Made by a program: the position numbers and the translations under genes
The notes under the pieces: model-generated
The model's database searches: none
What the model saw: the letters and a program-made list of their open reading frames with translations, nothing else
Told to the model about the DNA's origin: nothing
Shown: positions 7,858-15,725 of the stretch, piece by piece
Layout of the letters: each line of letters begins with the position of its first letter
How positions within the stretch are numbered: position 1 is the stretch's first letter
DNA from: Geothrix fermentans DSM 14018
Lineage (GTDB): Bacteria > Acidobacteriota > Holophagae > Holophagales > Holophagaceae
NCBI RefSeq assembly: GCF_000428885.1
Contig: NZ_AUAU01000023.1
Coordinates: forward strand, 1 to 59,798
Length of the DNA: 59,798 bases
Direction: 5' to 3'

Positions 7858-8251
7858 TCCGGGATGATGAGAACAACCTCAAGCTGGCTTTGTAGCTCTT
7901 TAGCTCTTTAGCCCTTTAAGGCCTCCACGAAGGGCACGAAGGAACAAGCCGGGGCCACGAAGGCAGGGGTCGGCATCCGGCCCAGGACATCCGGGCCTTC
8001 GGCCCCCGGGCGCGCGTGGCGCGACCGGCTTTTCGGGCGGCGGTCCTTGGCGGCTTCCAAGGGCCGCCATGACCGCCGCCCGCAAAGGGATGTCACGGTG
8101 CGTCGGGACCCATTCGCGGCCTTTTCACGCCCGGAAGGGCGCCTTCATGCCCTTCGTGGTGATCTTTTCAAGCTGAAACTTGCGGGCGATCAGGAAGTGG
8201 GAATGCTCCCATGGTGTCCTCTGGGCCTCCCGTCTCGCGGTACCCTGGAGC
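7858..8251. other. 394-bp gap holding a structured repeat element, no gene
   Basis: It starts with a short T-rich reiteration (tagctcttt twice, then tagcccttt; 7890-7918) and continues into the inverted-repeat element at 7921-8163. The last ~85 bases lead to mazG. I see no convincing reading frame: the open frames are Arg/Pro-rich and lack ribosome sites. Confidence 0.6.
7921..8163. repeat. 240-bp element with near-perfect inverted ends and internal hairpins
   Basis: The left end near 7923-7940 (ccacgaagggcacgaagg) and the right end near 8144-8161 (ccttcatgcccttcgtgg) are inverted copies with one mismatch in 18. Inside are a hairpin at 7992-8010 (ccgggcc/ggcccgg type) and a strong one at 8034-8082 (12-bp perfect arms cgggcggcggtc / gaccgccgcccg with further pairing inward). 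The left end also repeats the motif cacgaagg three times. This looks like a MITE or REP-type element. Confidence 0.6.
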
Positions 8252-9040
8252 ATGGAACCGACCACCCTCCGCGCCGTCATGGCCGCCCTCCGCAAGCCGG
8301 AGACGGGCTGCTCCTGGGACCTGAAGCAGAACCACCAGTCGCTGGCCCGCTACCTGCGGGAGGAGGCGGCGGAGGTGCTGGACGCGCTGGCGGCCCACCA
8401 GCCCGGCGATCCCGCCACGGAGGCTCACCTCTGCGAGGAGCTGGGCGACCTCTGGCTGCAGATCGCCTTCCACGCCCAGCTGGCGGCGGACCGCGGCGCC
8501 TGGGACCTCCACGACGTGGAGCGCACCGTGGTGGAGAAGCTGGTGCGCCGCCATCCGCACGTCTTCGCCGAGGTCAGCGTGGAAGGCGCGGAGGAGGTGC
8601 TCACCAACTGGGCCGCCATCAAGCGCGAGGAGAAAGGGCTCCACAGCGAGGAGCCGCGCCTGCTGGAGGGTATTCCCGCCTCGCTGTCGCCCATGGAGGA
8701 GGCCCTGGAGATCGGGCGCCGCTGCGCCAAGGTGGGCTTCGAGTGGCCGGACCTGGAGGGCGTACTCGACAAGGTGAAGGAGGAGGTGGCCGAGTTGCAG
8801 GCCGAGTCCGAGCCGGTGCGGGTGGAGGAGGAGTTCGGCGACGTGCTGTTCAGCCTCATGCAGTGGGCCCGCAAGAAGGGCGTGGATCCCGACCGGGCCC
8901 TGCGCCGCCAGATGGCGCGCTTCAAGGGCCGCTTCCAATCGGTGGAGGACGATGCCCGGGCCGCGGGGGGCTGGGAGCACCGCACCCTCGACGAGATGGA
9001 AGCCGCCTGGCAGGCCGCCAAGCGCAGGTCGAAGCCGTGA
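8252..9040 (+). CDS. mazG: MazG nucleoside triphosphate pyrophosphohydrolase
   Basis: 262 residues from ATG 8252 (GGAG four bases upstream). It has the two-repeat layout of full-length MazG. The first repeat has EEAAEVLDAL and EELGDLWLQIAFHAQLA; the second has KEEVAELQAE and EEFGDVLFSLMQWAR, i.e. the E-E-x-x-E and E-x-x-D metal-binding pairs on helices. It hydrolyses NTPs and dNTPs to monophosphates plus pyrophosphate, cleaning nucleotide pools and moderating stress signalling in E. coli. The linker KGLHSEEPRLLEGIPASLSP is the usual signature. Its stop overlaps the next start by one base. Confidence 0.95.
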   Translation: MEPTTLRAVMAALRKPETGCSWDLKQNHQSLARYLREEAAEVLDALAAHQPGDPATEAHLCEELGDLWLQIAFHAQLAADRGAWDLHDVERTVVEKLVRRHPHVFAEVSVEGAEEVLTNWAAIKREEKGLHSEEPRLLEGIPASLSPMEEALEIGRRCAKVGFEWPDLEGVLDKVKEEVAELQAESEPVRVEEEFGDVLFSLMQWARKKGVDPDRALRRQMARFKGRFQSVEDDARAAGGWEHRTLDEMEAAWQAAKRRSKP

Positions 9041-9555
9041 TGGCCCTGACGCTCCTCGCCCCGCGGGGCGGATCCCCGCCGCCCGCGGTGTTCCTGCTGG
9101 TTCCGGTGGTCTTCCTGGCGGTGTCCTGGCTCACCAACCGGCTCATGGGCATCCCGGCGCTCTACGCGGCGTTTCCGGCGGATCGCACGGATCCCATCGA
9201 GGCAACCCTCGGCTGGCAGCAGGTGGAGTTCGGCGCCCTGCGCGGCCACTCGCCGATGTCTCTCAAGGCTGGCCGCCGCTGCCTGCACCTGAAGCAGCCC
9301 TTCCCCTTCCAGCTTGCCTGGTGGCTGGGACCGGCTTCCGTCCCCTGGGATCAGATCCGGGTGGAGAAGGAGGCCAGCGAGTCCTCCTGGGCCTTCCTCA
9401 GCGCGGCGGAGTTAAGGCTGGGCGCCGAGGGCCGGGTGATCCGCCTGCGCGGCAAGACCGCCCGGACCCTCCAGGCGAAGGTGCGGGAGAAGCAGGGCCA
9501 GTCCGTCGGAATGTCACCCCTCGCGGCGGGGCCAGGGACCATCCGGCCGAGGTGA
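9040..9555 (+). CDS. Small membrane protein of unknown function
   Basis: 171 residues. ATG 9040 shares a base with the mazG stop (TGATG); GTG 9037 is an in-frame alternative. One hydrophobic segment at about residues 15-33 (PAVFLLVPVVFLAVSWL) would anchor it; the remaining ~130 residues look soluble (VEFGALRGHSPMSLKAGRRC...VPWDQIRVEKE...). I do not recognise the family. Tight coupling to mazG suggests co-expression only. Composition matches the neighbours. Confidence that it is coding rests on the frame, overlap and a membrane segment. Confidence 0.6.
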   Translation: MALTLLAPRGGSPPPAVFLLVPVVFLAVSWLTNRLMGIPALYAAFPADRTDPIEATLGWQQVEFGALRGHSPMSLKAGRRCLHLKQPFPFQLAWWLGPASVPWDQIRVEKEASESSWAFLSAAELRLGAEGRVIRLRGKTARTLQAKVREKQGQSVGMSPLAAGPGTIRPR

Positions 9556-9737
9556 CGTCGGGCTCGATCATTGAAAAGAATTTTGTAAGCGGAGATTGGC
9601 GGAGTCGCGGAGGAGCGCGGAGAAAGGCCACGCCACAAGAAGGCGGTTTGCTGTTCTCAGCTTTCCTCAGTTCCTCGTCTGTCCTCCGCTTCTGGCATTC
9701 CTTTCCAACGCATTGCCCGATCTCCTGATTCGGCGTG

Positions 9738-10793
9738 TCAGACCGCGTCGGCGATGGCCTTGCCCATGTCCACGGTGCTGGCCTTGCCGCCCATGTCGGG
9801 GGTGCGGGGGCCCGTGGCCAGCACCTTCTCGATGGCGGCCACCACGGAGGCGCCGGCCTCGGGGAAGCCCAGGTGGTCGAGCATCATGGCGCCGGCCCAG
9901 ATCTGGCCCACAGGGTTGGCGATGCCCTTGCCGTAGATGTCCGGCGCGGAGCCGTGGACGGGCTCGAACATGGAGGGGAACTCGCGCTCGGGGTTCAGGT
10001 TGGCGCTGGGGGCGATGGCGATGGTGCCGGTGCAGCCCGGTCCCAGGTCCGAGAGGATGTCGCCGAAGAGGTTGGAGCCCACCACCACGTCGAACCAGTG
10101 GGGGTTGCGCACGAAGTGGGCGCAGAGGATGTCGATGTGGAACTGGTCCACCGTCACCTCGGGATAGCGGGCGCCCATGGCCTTCACCCGCTCGTCCCAG
10201 TAGGGCATGGTGATGGCGATGCCATTGGATTTCGTGGCCGAGGTCAGGTGCTTCCTCGGGCGCGACTGGGCCAGGTCGAAGGCGTATTTCAGGATGCGGT
10301 CCACGCCCTGCCGCGTGAACACGGTCTGCTGCACAGCCATCTCCTGGTCCGTGTCCTCGTAGAGCCGCCCGCCGATGGAGGAGTACTCGCCCTCGTTGTT
10401 CTCGCGCACCACGATGAAGTCGATGTCGCCCACCTGCCGCCCGGCGAGAGGGCAGGGCACGCCGGGCATGAGCTTCACGGGACGCACGTTGGCGTACTGC
10501 TTGAAGCCGCGCCGGATGGGGATGAGCAGGCCCCAGAGCGACACGTGGTCGGGCACGCCGGGGAAGCCCACGGCGCCCAGGAAGATGGCGTCGTGGTGGC
10601 GGATGCGGTCGAGCCCATCCGCGGGCATCATGCGCCCGTGCTCGAGGAAGTACTCGCAGCTCCAGGGGAACTCGTCCCAGGTGAAGCGCAGGTCATGCTT
10701 CATCCCGGCGGCCTCCAGCACCCGGATGCCTTCCGGCACCACCTCCTTGCCGATGCCGTCGCCGGGGATGACCGCGATCCTCAAGTCACGCAT
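9738..10793 (-). CDS. Isocitrate/isopropylmalate-type dehydrogenase, tartrate/D-malate (TtuC/DmlA) subgroup
   Basis: 351 residues from the ATG at 10793 (AGGAG eight bases upstream); the frame extends nine codons further without a ribosome site. It oxidises and decarboxylates a 2-hydroxy acid with NAD+. Family marks: IAVIPGDGIGKEVVPEG at the start, ANVRPVKLMPGV, NEGEYS, SATKSNG, VGSNLFGDILSDL and PVHGSAPDIYGKGIANPVGQ. The block HVSLWGLLIPIRRGFKQYAN is characteristic of tartrate dehydrogenase/D-malate dehydrogenase rather than LeuB. The neighbouring dicarboxylate transporters fit a role in D-malate or tartrate use. Substrate is inferred. Confidence 0.85.
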   Translation of the reverse strand: MRDLRIAVIPGDGIGKEVVPEGIRVLEAAGMKHDLRFTWDEFPWSCEYFLEHGRMMPADGLDRIRHHDAIFLGAVGFPGVPDHVSLWGLLIPIRRGFKQYANVRPVKLMPGVPCPLAGRQVGDIDFIVVRENNEGEYSSIGGRLYEDTDQEMAVQQTVFTRQGVDRILKYAFDLAQSRPRKHLTSATKSNGIAITMPYWDERVKAMGARYPEVTVDQFHIDILCAHFVRNPHWFDVVVGSNLFGDILSDLGPGCTGTIAIAPSANLNPEREFPSMFEPVHGSAPDIYGKGIANPVGQIWAGAMMLDHLGFPEAGASVVAAIEKVLATGPRTPDMGGKASTVDMGKAIADAV

Positions 10794-10871
10794 GGGGTGC
10801 TCCTGAGAAGAAACCTGCAAATGGATTCAATCGGAGTGGGTATGGATCCAGCAGAACCGCGCAGATACCGC

Positions 10872-10899
10872 TTCACACCATGCGACTCAGGGGTAGACT
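10872..10899 (+). promoter_or_regulatory. Candidate promoter of the DASS transporter gene
   Basis: TTCACA at 10872-10877 (5 of 6) and TAGACT at 10894-10899 (4 of 6) with a 16-base spacer, ending 45 bases before the start codon; TTGGAGG precedes the ATG. It lies between this gene and the divergent dehydrogenase gene. Confidence 0.35.
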
Positions 10900-10944
10900 A
10901 CGCCGCGGATATCCCAAAACCATCCTACTCATTGGAGGCTCCCC

Positions 10945-12693
10945 ATGAGCCATGAATCCGTTCACGGAACGGCCCCGGCCGGAGGCCTGCCCGCCTGGCA
11001 GGGCGCTCGGCCCCTCTCGACCCTCGCCGCCTTCCTCCTGGGTCTGATCCTCTACTTCGGTCTGCCCCGGTTGCTGCCCGTGCCGGACGCCAAGCTCTTC
11101 ACGGGCCAGCCTGCCGCGGCCAAGCCGGCTCCCGCCGCGCCTCCGAAGCCCCTCACCAAGCCCGCGGCGGTTCCCGCGCCCGCCGCCGCACCGGCTCCAG
11201 CCAGGCCCCTGACCAGGGCCGAGCAGGAGGCGAAGGCCAAGGTGGATGCAGAGGCCAAGGCGAAGGTGGAGGCGGAGGCGAAGGCCAAAGCCGAGGCCGA
11301 TGCCCGGGTGAAGGCCGAGGCGGAGGCCAAGGCCAAGGCGGATGCCGAAACCAAGCGGAAGGCCGACTGGGTGAAGGGGCTGCACCTCTTCGCCATCTTC
11401 GTCACCACCATCGTGGGCATCATCCTCAAGGCCCTGCCCATGGGTGCCGTGGCCATGGTCGGCATCGCCGCCACGGCCCTCACGGGCACGCTCGGCATCG
11501 CCGATTCCATGAGCGGCTTTTCGGACGTGACCATCTGGCTCATCGTCCTGGCCTTCTTCATCTCCCGGGGTTTCGTCAAGACGGGCCTGGGCGCCCGCAT
11601 CGCCTACACGTTCATGGCCCTGCTGGGGCGCCGGACCCTCGGACTCAGCTACGGCCTGGCGGCCACGGACCTGGTGCTGGCGCCCGCCATCCCCAGCAAC
11701 ACCGCCCGGGGCGGCGGCATCATCATGCCCATCATGGCCTCCCTGGCCCGGGCCTACGGCAGCCAGCCCGGCGACACCAGCGCCCGGAAGATGGGGTCGT
11801 TCCTCACGCTGACGGCCTACCAGGTGAACTGCATTACCAGCGCCATGTTCCTCACGGCCATGGCCGCCAATCCCCTCGCCCAGAAGCTGGCGGGGGACCT
11901 CAAGGTGAACATCACCTGGGTGGGCTGGGCCGTCGCGGCCGTGGTGCCTGGCCTCGTGGCCCTGCTGCTGGTCCCCTTCCTCATCTACCGCCTCCACCGC
12001 CCGGAGATCACGGAGACGCCGGGAGCGGTGGTGATGGCCAAGGACCACCTGCGGGACCTGGGCCCCATCAAGCGCCAGGAGTGGATGATGCTGGGCGTCT
12101 TCGTGATGCTGCTGGTGCTCTGGATCTTCGCCAAGCAGCTGGGGGACCTCAATGCGACCACCTCGGCGCTGGCGGGCCTGGCCGTGCTGCTGCTGACCGG
12201 GGTCCTCACCTGGGATGACATCAAGACCGAGACCGGCGCCTGGGACACCCTGGTGTGGTTCGCGGCGCTGGTGATGATGGCCAGCTTCCTCAACAAGCTG
12301 GGCATGATCCCCTGGTTCAGCAGGACCATGGGCGGCATGGTGGCGGGCAAGGGCTGGATCGCGGCCTTCCTGGTGCTGGGCCTGGTCTACTTCTACAGCC
12401 ACTACTTCTTCGCCAGCAATACGGCTCACGTGGCCTCGATGTACGCCGCTTTCCTCGGCGTCTCCATCGTGGCCGGCGCCCCGCCGGTGCTCGCGGCCCT
12501 GGTGCTCGCCTTCTTCAGCAACCTCTTCGCTGGTATGACCCACTACGGGACCGGTCCCGCTCCGGTGTTATTCGGCACAGGCTACGTGGAGCTCGGCACC
12601 TGGTGGCGCCTGGGGTTGTTCATCAGCCTCGTCAACATCGTCATCTGGGTGGGCCTCGGCGGCCTCTGGTGGAAGGTGCTGGGCCTCTGGTGA
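10945..12693 (+). CDS. DASS-family dicarboxylate transporter with a TolA-like Lys/Ala/Glu insert
   Basis: 582 residues, ~100 longer than CitT/TtdT-type members. Helix 1 spans ~24-43. Residues 54-89 are Pro/Ala-rich. Residues 90-141 are an almost pure Lys/Ala/Glu helix ([20 protein letters not shown]), then the family sequence resumes at [20 protein letters not shown]. Both substrate/sodium clamps are visible: [18 protein letters not shown] and, in the second repeat, [31 protein letters not shown] is the late family motif. It should move di- or tricarboxylates across the inner membrane by symport or exchange. GGAGG stands upstream. The insert is in frame and not a frameshift; which side of the membrane it faces is unknown. 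The adjacent TtuC/DmlA-like gene suggests tartrate, malate or succinate. Confidence 0.88.
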   Translation: MSHESVHGTAPAGGLPAWQGARPLSTLAAFLLGLILYFGLPRLLPVPDAKLFTGQPAAAKPAPAAPPKPLTKPAAVPAPAAAPAPARPLTRAEQEAKAKVDAEAKAKVEAEAKAKAEADARVKAEAEAKAKADAETKRKADWVKGLHLFAIFVTTIVGIILKALPMGAVAMVGIAATALTGTLGIADSMSGFSDVTIWLIVLAFFISRGFVKTGLGARIAYTFMALLGRRTLGLSYGLAATDLVLAPAIPSNTARGGGIIMPIMASLARAYGSQPGDTSARKMGSFLTLTAYQVNCITSAMFLTAMAANPLAQKLAGDLKVNITWVGWAVAAVVPGLVALLLVPFLIYRLHRPEITETPGAVVMAKDHLRDLGPIKRQEWMMLGVFVMLLVLWIFAKQLGDLNATTSALAGLAVLLLTGVLTWDDIKTETGAWDTLVWFAALVMMASFLNKLGMIPWFSRTMGGMVAGKGWIAAFLVLGLVYFYSHYFFASNTAHVASMYAAFLGVSIVAGAPPVLAALVLAFFSNLFAGMTHYGTGPAPVLFGTGYVELGTWWRLGLFISLVNIVIWVGLGGLWWKVLGLW

Positions 12694-12705
12694 TCGTTTC
12701 CCCTG

Positions 12706-12739
12706 CGAAAAAGCCCCGCCATCCGGCGGGGCTTTTTCG
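12706..12739. terminator. Bidirectional terminator between convergent transporter genes
   Basis: A 15-bp perfect stem (cgaaaaagccccgcc / ggcggggctttttcg) with loop ATCC. The T-run on one side and A-run on the other serve both the + strand DASS gene and the - strand Dcu gene. Confidence 0.93.
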
Positions 12740-12753
12740 GACGAAGAGGAACC

Positions 12754-14091
12754 TCAGCCCAGGATCTTCGACAGCCCATAGGCGACGCAGGTGGAGACGC
12801 TGACGCCGATGAGGCCGGGGATCATGAAGCTGTGGTTGAGGAGGTACTTGCCGATCCGCGTGGTGCCGGTGCGGTCCATGTTGATGGCGGCGAGGTCGCT
12901 GGGGTAGAAGGCGAAGAAGAAGTAGGCGTAGCTGGCGGGGATGAGGCCCAGCAGCAGGGGCGTGGGCAGGCCAAGGGCGTAGCCGAAGGGCAGCATGATG
13001 GTGAGCGTGGCGGCCTGGCTCTTCACGAAGGCGGAGACGGCGAACATGGCGATGGCGAAGGTCCAGGGGGCCATCTGCACCATGGCCTTGATGTGGGCCA
13101 CCAGGTAGCCCTCGTTGGCCTTGATGAAGGTCTCGCTCATCCAGGCGATGCCGAAGATGGAGACCACGGCGATCATGCCCGCGATGAAGACGCTGGAGCG
13201 CGCGATGTCCGGGGCCTTCACATTGGTGGCGAAGAGGATGAAGGCGCCGAAGGCCAGCATGATGATCTGCACGACGGTGGTCATGGGGACGACCTTGCCG
13301 TTCACCAGGGGGAGCAGGCCGGGCTTCAGGGCGATGAGCACGATGGTGAGCACGCCGGCGAAGAAGAGGGCCACGGAGAGCTTCGCCTTGACGGGGATCT
13401 CCTTGTCCAGGGTGGTGACGTTGGCGTCCAAGCCCTTGGCGAACTCGGGGTCCTTCATGCGCTCGAGGAACTCGGGATCCTCGTCCAGCTCCTTGCCGCG
13501 GTTGAAGCTCCAGGCCGCGGCGGCCAGGACGCCGATGATGCCGGCGGGCAGGGTGATGCGGACGATGTCGAAGAGGCCCACGGGATGGCCGTTCTTGGCG
13601 GCCATGGCCAGGAAGGTGGTGACGGCCGCGGCCACGGGGCTGGCGGTGATGCCCATCTGGGAGGCCACGCTGGAGATGGCCATGGGGCGCTCGGGCCGGA
13701 TGCGGGTCTTCAGCGCCACGTCCGAGATGACGGGCAGCAGGGCGTAGACCGCGTGTCCCGTGCCCACACAGACCGTGAGGAAGAACGTGGAGAGCGGGGC
13801 GAGGATGGTGACGTACTTCGGGTGGGCCCGGAGCAGGCGCTCCGTCAGCTGCACCAGGTAGTCCAGGCCGCCCGCCACCTGGAGGGTGGCCGAGGCGGTC
13901 ACCACCGCCAGGATGATGAGCATCACGTCGATGGGCGGCGTGCCCGGGGCCACCCGGAAGAACAGCACCAGCACGGCCACGCCCAGGCCGCCGATGAGGC
14001 CCAGGGCCACGCCGCCCTTCCGGATGCCCAGAAGGATGGCGGTGAGCACGAGGATGAATTGGATCCAGAACATCAAGGCTGGGGACAGCAT
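12754..14091 (-). CDS. Anaerobic C4-dicarboxylate exchanger, DcuA/DcuB family
   Basis: 445 residues, about 10-12 membrane helices, usual length for DcuA/DcuB. It exchanges fumarate, malate or aspartate for succinate across the inner membrane. Recognised blocks: QFILVLTAILLGIRKGGVAL at the N-terminus, CVGTGHAVYALLPVISDVAL, RPERPMAISSVASQMGITAS, and the C-terminal PASYAYFFFAFYPSDLAAIN with MDRTGTTRIGKYLLNHSFMI. The frame is open for ~260 codons upstream, but the ATG at 14091 has AAGGAG nine bases upstream and starts the family sequence. It converges on the DASS gene. Presence of both suggests uptake of one dicarboxylate and succinate exchange during fermentation or anaerobic respiration. Confidence 0.92.
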   Translation of the reverse strand: MLSPALMFWIQFILVLTAILLGIRKGGVALGLIGGLGVAVLVLFFRVAPGTPPIDVMLIILAVVTASATLQVAGGLDYLVQLTERLLRAHPKYVTILAPLSTFFLTVCVGTGHAVYALLPVISDVALKTRIRPERPMAISSVASQMGITASPVAAAVTTFLAMAAKNGHPVGLFDIVRITLPAGIIGVLAAAAWSFNRGKELDEDPEFLERMKDPEFAKGLDANVTTLDKEIPVKAKLSVALFFAGVLTIVLIALKPGLLPLVNGKVVPMTTVVQIIMLAFGAFILFATNVKAPDIARSSVFIAGMIAVVSIFGIAWMSETFIKANEGYLVAHIKAMVQMAPWTFAIAMFAVSAFVKSQAATLTIMLPFGYALGLPTPLLLGLIPASYAYFFFAFYPSDLAAINMDRTGTTRIGKYLLNHSFMIPGLIGVSVSTCVAYGLSKILG

Positions 14092-14287
14092 GTCTTCTCC
14101 TTGGGGACGAGGGGCCCGGTTCCACCTGCTCCCTCGTCGAGCGAGCATAGCAAACCTAACGGTAATGAATGACTCGAACCCGCCGCTTTCTTTAGATCCT
14201 AAACCCTTCTCCGGGTAGGCGGAGGCCGCTCCGGCCGTCCCGGGCCAGTCCCGGGCCAGCCCCAGGCGAGCTTGGCGGCAGGCTAGG

Positions 14288-15670
14288 ATGACCTGTGCGA
14301 GCCGCGCGATGACGACACTCCCCTTCCATCTGGTGACCCTGACCCACGCCACCTGGGACCAGGCCCTGGCCTGCGCCCGGAGGCTGGGGGGGGACGCGCT
14401 GCCGGAGCTGCGCCTGGACCTGTTTCCGGAGGCGGATCCCCGGGCCCTGGTGCAGGCCCTGGGAGGGCGCTGCCTGGTGACCTGCCGCCGCCAGTCCGAG
14501 GGGGGGCGCTGGCCGGAGGACGACGAGGCGGGCCGCCTCGCCCACCTGCTGCGCGCCCTGCCGGGCTGTCCCGCCTGGCTGGACCTGGAGTGGGACCTGC
14601 CCCTGCCGCCCGAACTCCAGGCGGCCCGGCCCGGGGTGCGGCTGCTCCGCTCGGTGCATGTGGCTCCGGGTGTCTTCGACCTGGACCAGCGCCTCGCGGC
14701 CCTGCCCGAGGGGGAGGCCTTCAAGTGGGTGGGCTGGGCCGGGCGCCTGGGGGACTGCGGCCGCCTGCGGCCGGCCCTGGCCCGGGCCCGGGAACGGGGC
14801 ATCGCCCTCTCCGCCTTCCTCATGGGGCCCAAGGGCCTCGCCAGCCGGGCCATGCAGGCGGCCTGGGGCGGGGCCTTCACCTATGCGGCCCCGGACGATG
14901 GTCCTGCCGCGGCGCCGGGCCAGTTGCCCCTGGCCACGCTCCGGGCCTGGCGCAGCGCGGAGCTGGCCCCGGGGGCCGGCCTCTGCGGTGTCATCGGCGA
15001 TCCCGTGCTGCACTCGCGGGGCCCGGCCTTCCACAACCCCCGGTTCCAGGCCGCCGGCCGGAACCTGCTCTACGCCCCCCTCCCGTGCGGCGAGGCGGGG
15101 GAGGCCCTGGAGGCCCTGGAAGCCCTCGGGATCCTGGGCCTGAGCATCACCGCGCCCCTCAAGCTGGCCCTGCCCCAAGCCCTCGGGCTGGAGGGCCCCC
15201 TGAACACCCTCTGGCGGCGGGCGCCCGGAGATCCGTGGCAGGGGGCCAATACGGACGCGGAGGCTCTTGAACGCGCGTTGTCGCCTCTCGCACCCGGCCC
15301 CGTGCTGCTCCTCGGCGGGGGCGGGGTGGGGCGGACGAGCCGCGCCGTGCTGGAGGCCGCCGGCCGGCCCGTGCTGCAGGTCTCCCGCCAGGCGCCCGCC
15401 AGCCCTGCGGCCGTGGCTGCCTTCGGGCCCGTGGGCGTGGTGCAGGCCACCAGCCTGGGCATGGCGGCGGGCGACCCCATCCCCTTCCCGGACCTGCTGG
15501 CCGCGGCCCTTCCCAGCGCCCGCTGGGCCGTGGAGTGGATCTACAAGGAGGACACCGCCTTCGTGCGCTGGGCCCGGAACGCCGGCCTGGATCTGGTCCC
15601 CGGCGCCTCCCTCTTCGACGCCCAGGCCGAGGCCCAGTCCCGCCGCTTCATCTCCGACTGCGGCCGCTGA
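14288..15670 (+). CDS. aroDE: Bifunctional type I 3-dehydroquinate dehydratase / shikimate dehydrogenase (AroD-AroE)
   Basis: 460 residues. The first ~225 form a type I dehydroquinase: ELRLDLF, LVTCRR, SVHV (active-site His) and the presumed Schiff-base lysine in EAFKWVGW. The second half is shikimate dehydrogenase: GVIGDPVLHSRGPAFHN, SITAPLKLA (catalytic Lys), GANTD and the NADP fold LLLGGGGVGRTSRAV. Together they carry two successive steps of aromatic amino-acid synthesis. The first ATG is at 14288; ATG 14309 (MTTLPFHLV) is also possible, and neither has a strong ribosome site. Fused AroD-AroE enzymes are known in plants and some bacteria. The dehydrogenase half is short and somewhat diverged. 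Confidence 0.88.
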   Translation: MTCASRAMTTLPFHLVTLTHATWDQALACARRLGGDALPELRLDLFPEADPRALVQALGGRCLVTCRRQSEGGRWPEDDEAGRLAHLLRALPGCPAWLDLEWDLPLPPELQAARPGVRLLRSVHVAPGVFDLDQRLAALPEGEAFKWVGWAGRLGDCGRLRPALARARERGIALSAFLMGPKGLASRAMQAAWGGAFTYAAPDDGPAAAPGQLPLATLRAWRSAELAPGAGLCGVIGDPVLHSRGPAFHNPRFQAAGRNLLYAPLPCGEAGEALEALEALGILGLSITAPLKLALPQALGLEGPLNTLWRRAPGDPWQGANTDAEALERALSPLAPGPVLLLGGGGVGRTSRAVLEAAGRPVLQVSRQAPASPAAVAAFGPVGVVQATSLGMAAGDPIPFPDLLAAALPSARWAVEWIYKEDTAFVRWARNAGLDLVPGASLFDAQAEAQSRRFISDCGR

Positions 15671-15716
15671 CGGCTGATAGCCGATAGCCGATAGCTGACA
15701 GCCGATAGCTGATAGC
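15668..15716. repeat. Degenerate tandem repeat of gccgata/gctgata units
   Basis: About six copies of a 7-base unit (gccgata, gctgata, gctgaca) fill the whole gap between aroDE and the next gene. The unit is near-palindromic with its neighbour (gctatc/gatagc), so hairpins are possible. It probably belongs to a dispersed intergenic repeat class. Confidence 0.7.
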
Positions 15717-15725
15717 GTCTACTCC

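Noticed and set aside
9556-9735. Cgcggagg-type reiterations between the small membrane gene and the dehydrogenase
   Set aside because: Short and irregular; no clean unit or inverted ends, so not called as a repeat feature.
12641-14125. 494-codon frame on the minus strand overlapping dcuA/B
   Set aside because: Pro/Arg/His-rich shadow of the DcuA/B-type gene in another frame; the Dcu frame has helices and family motifs.
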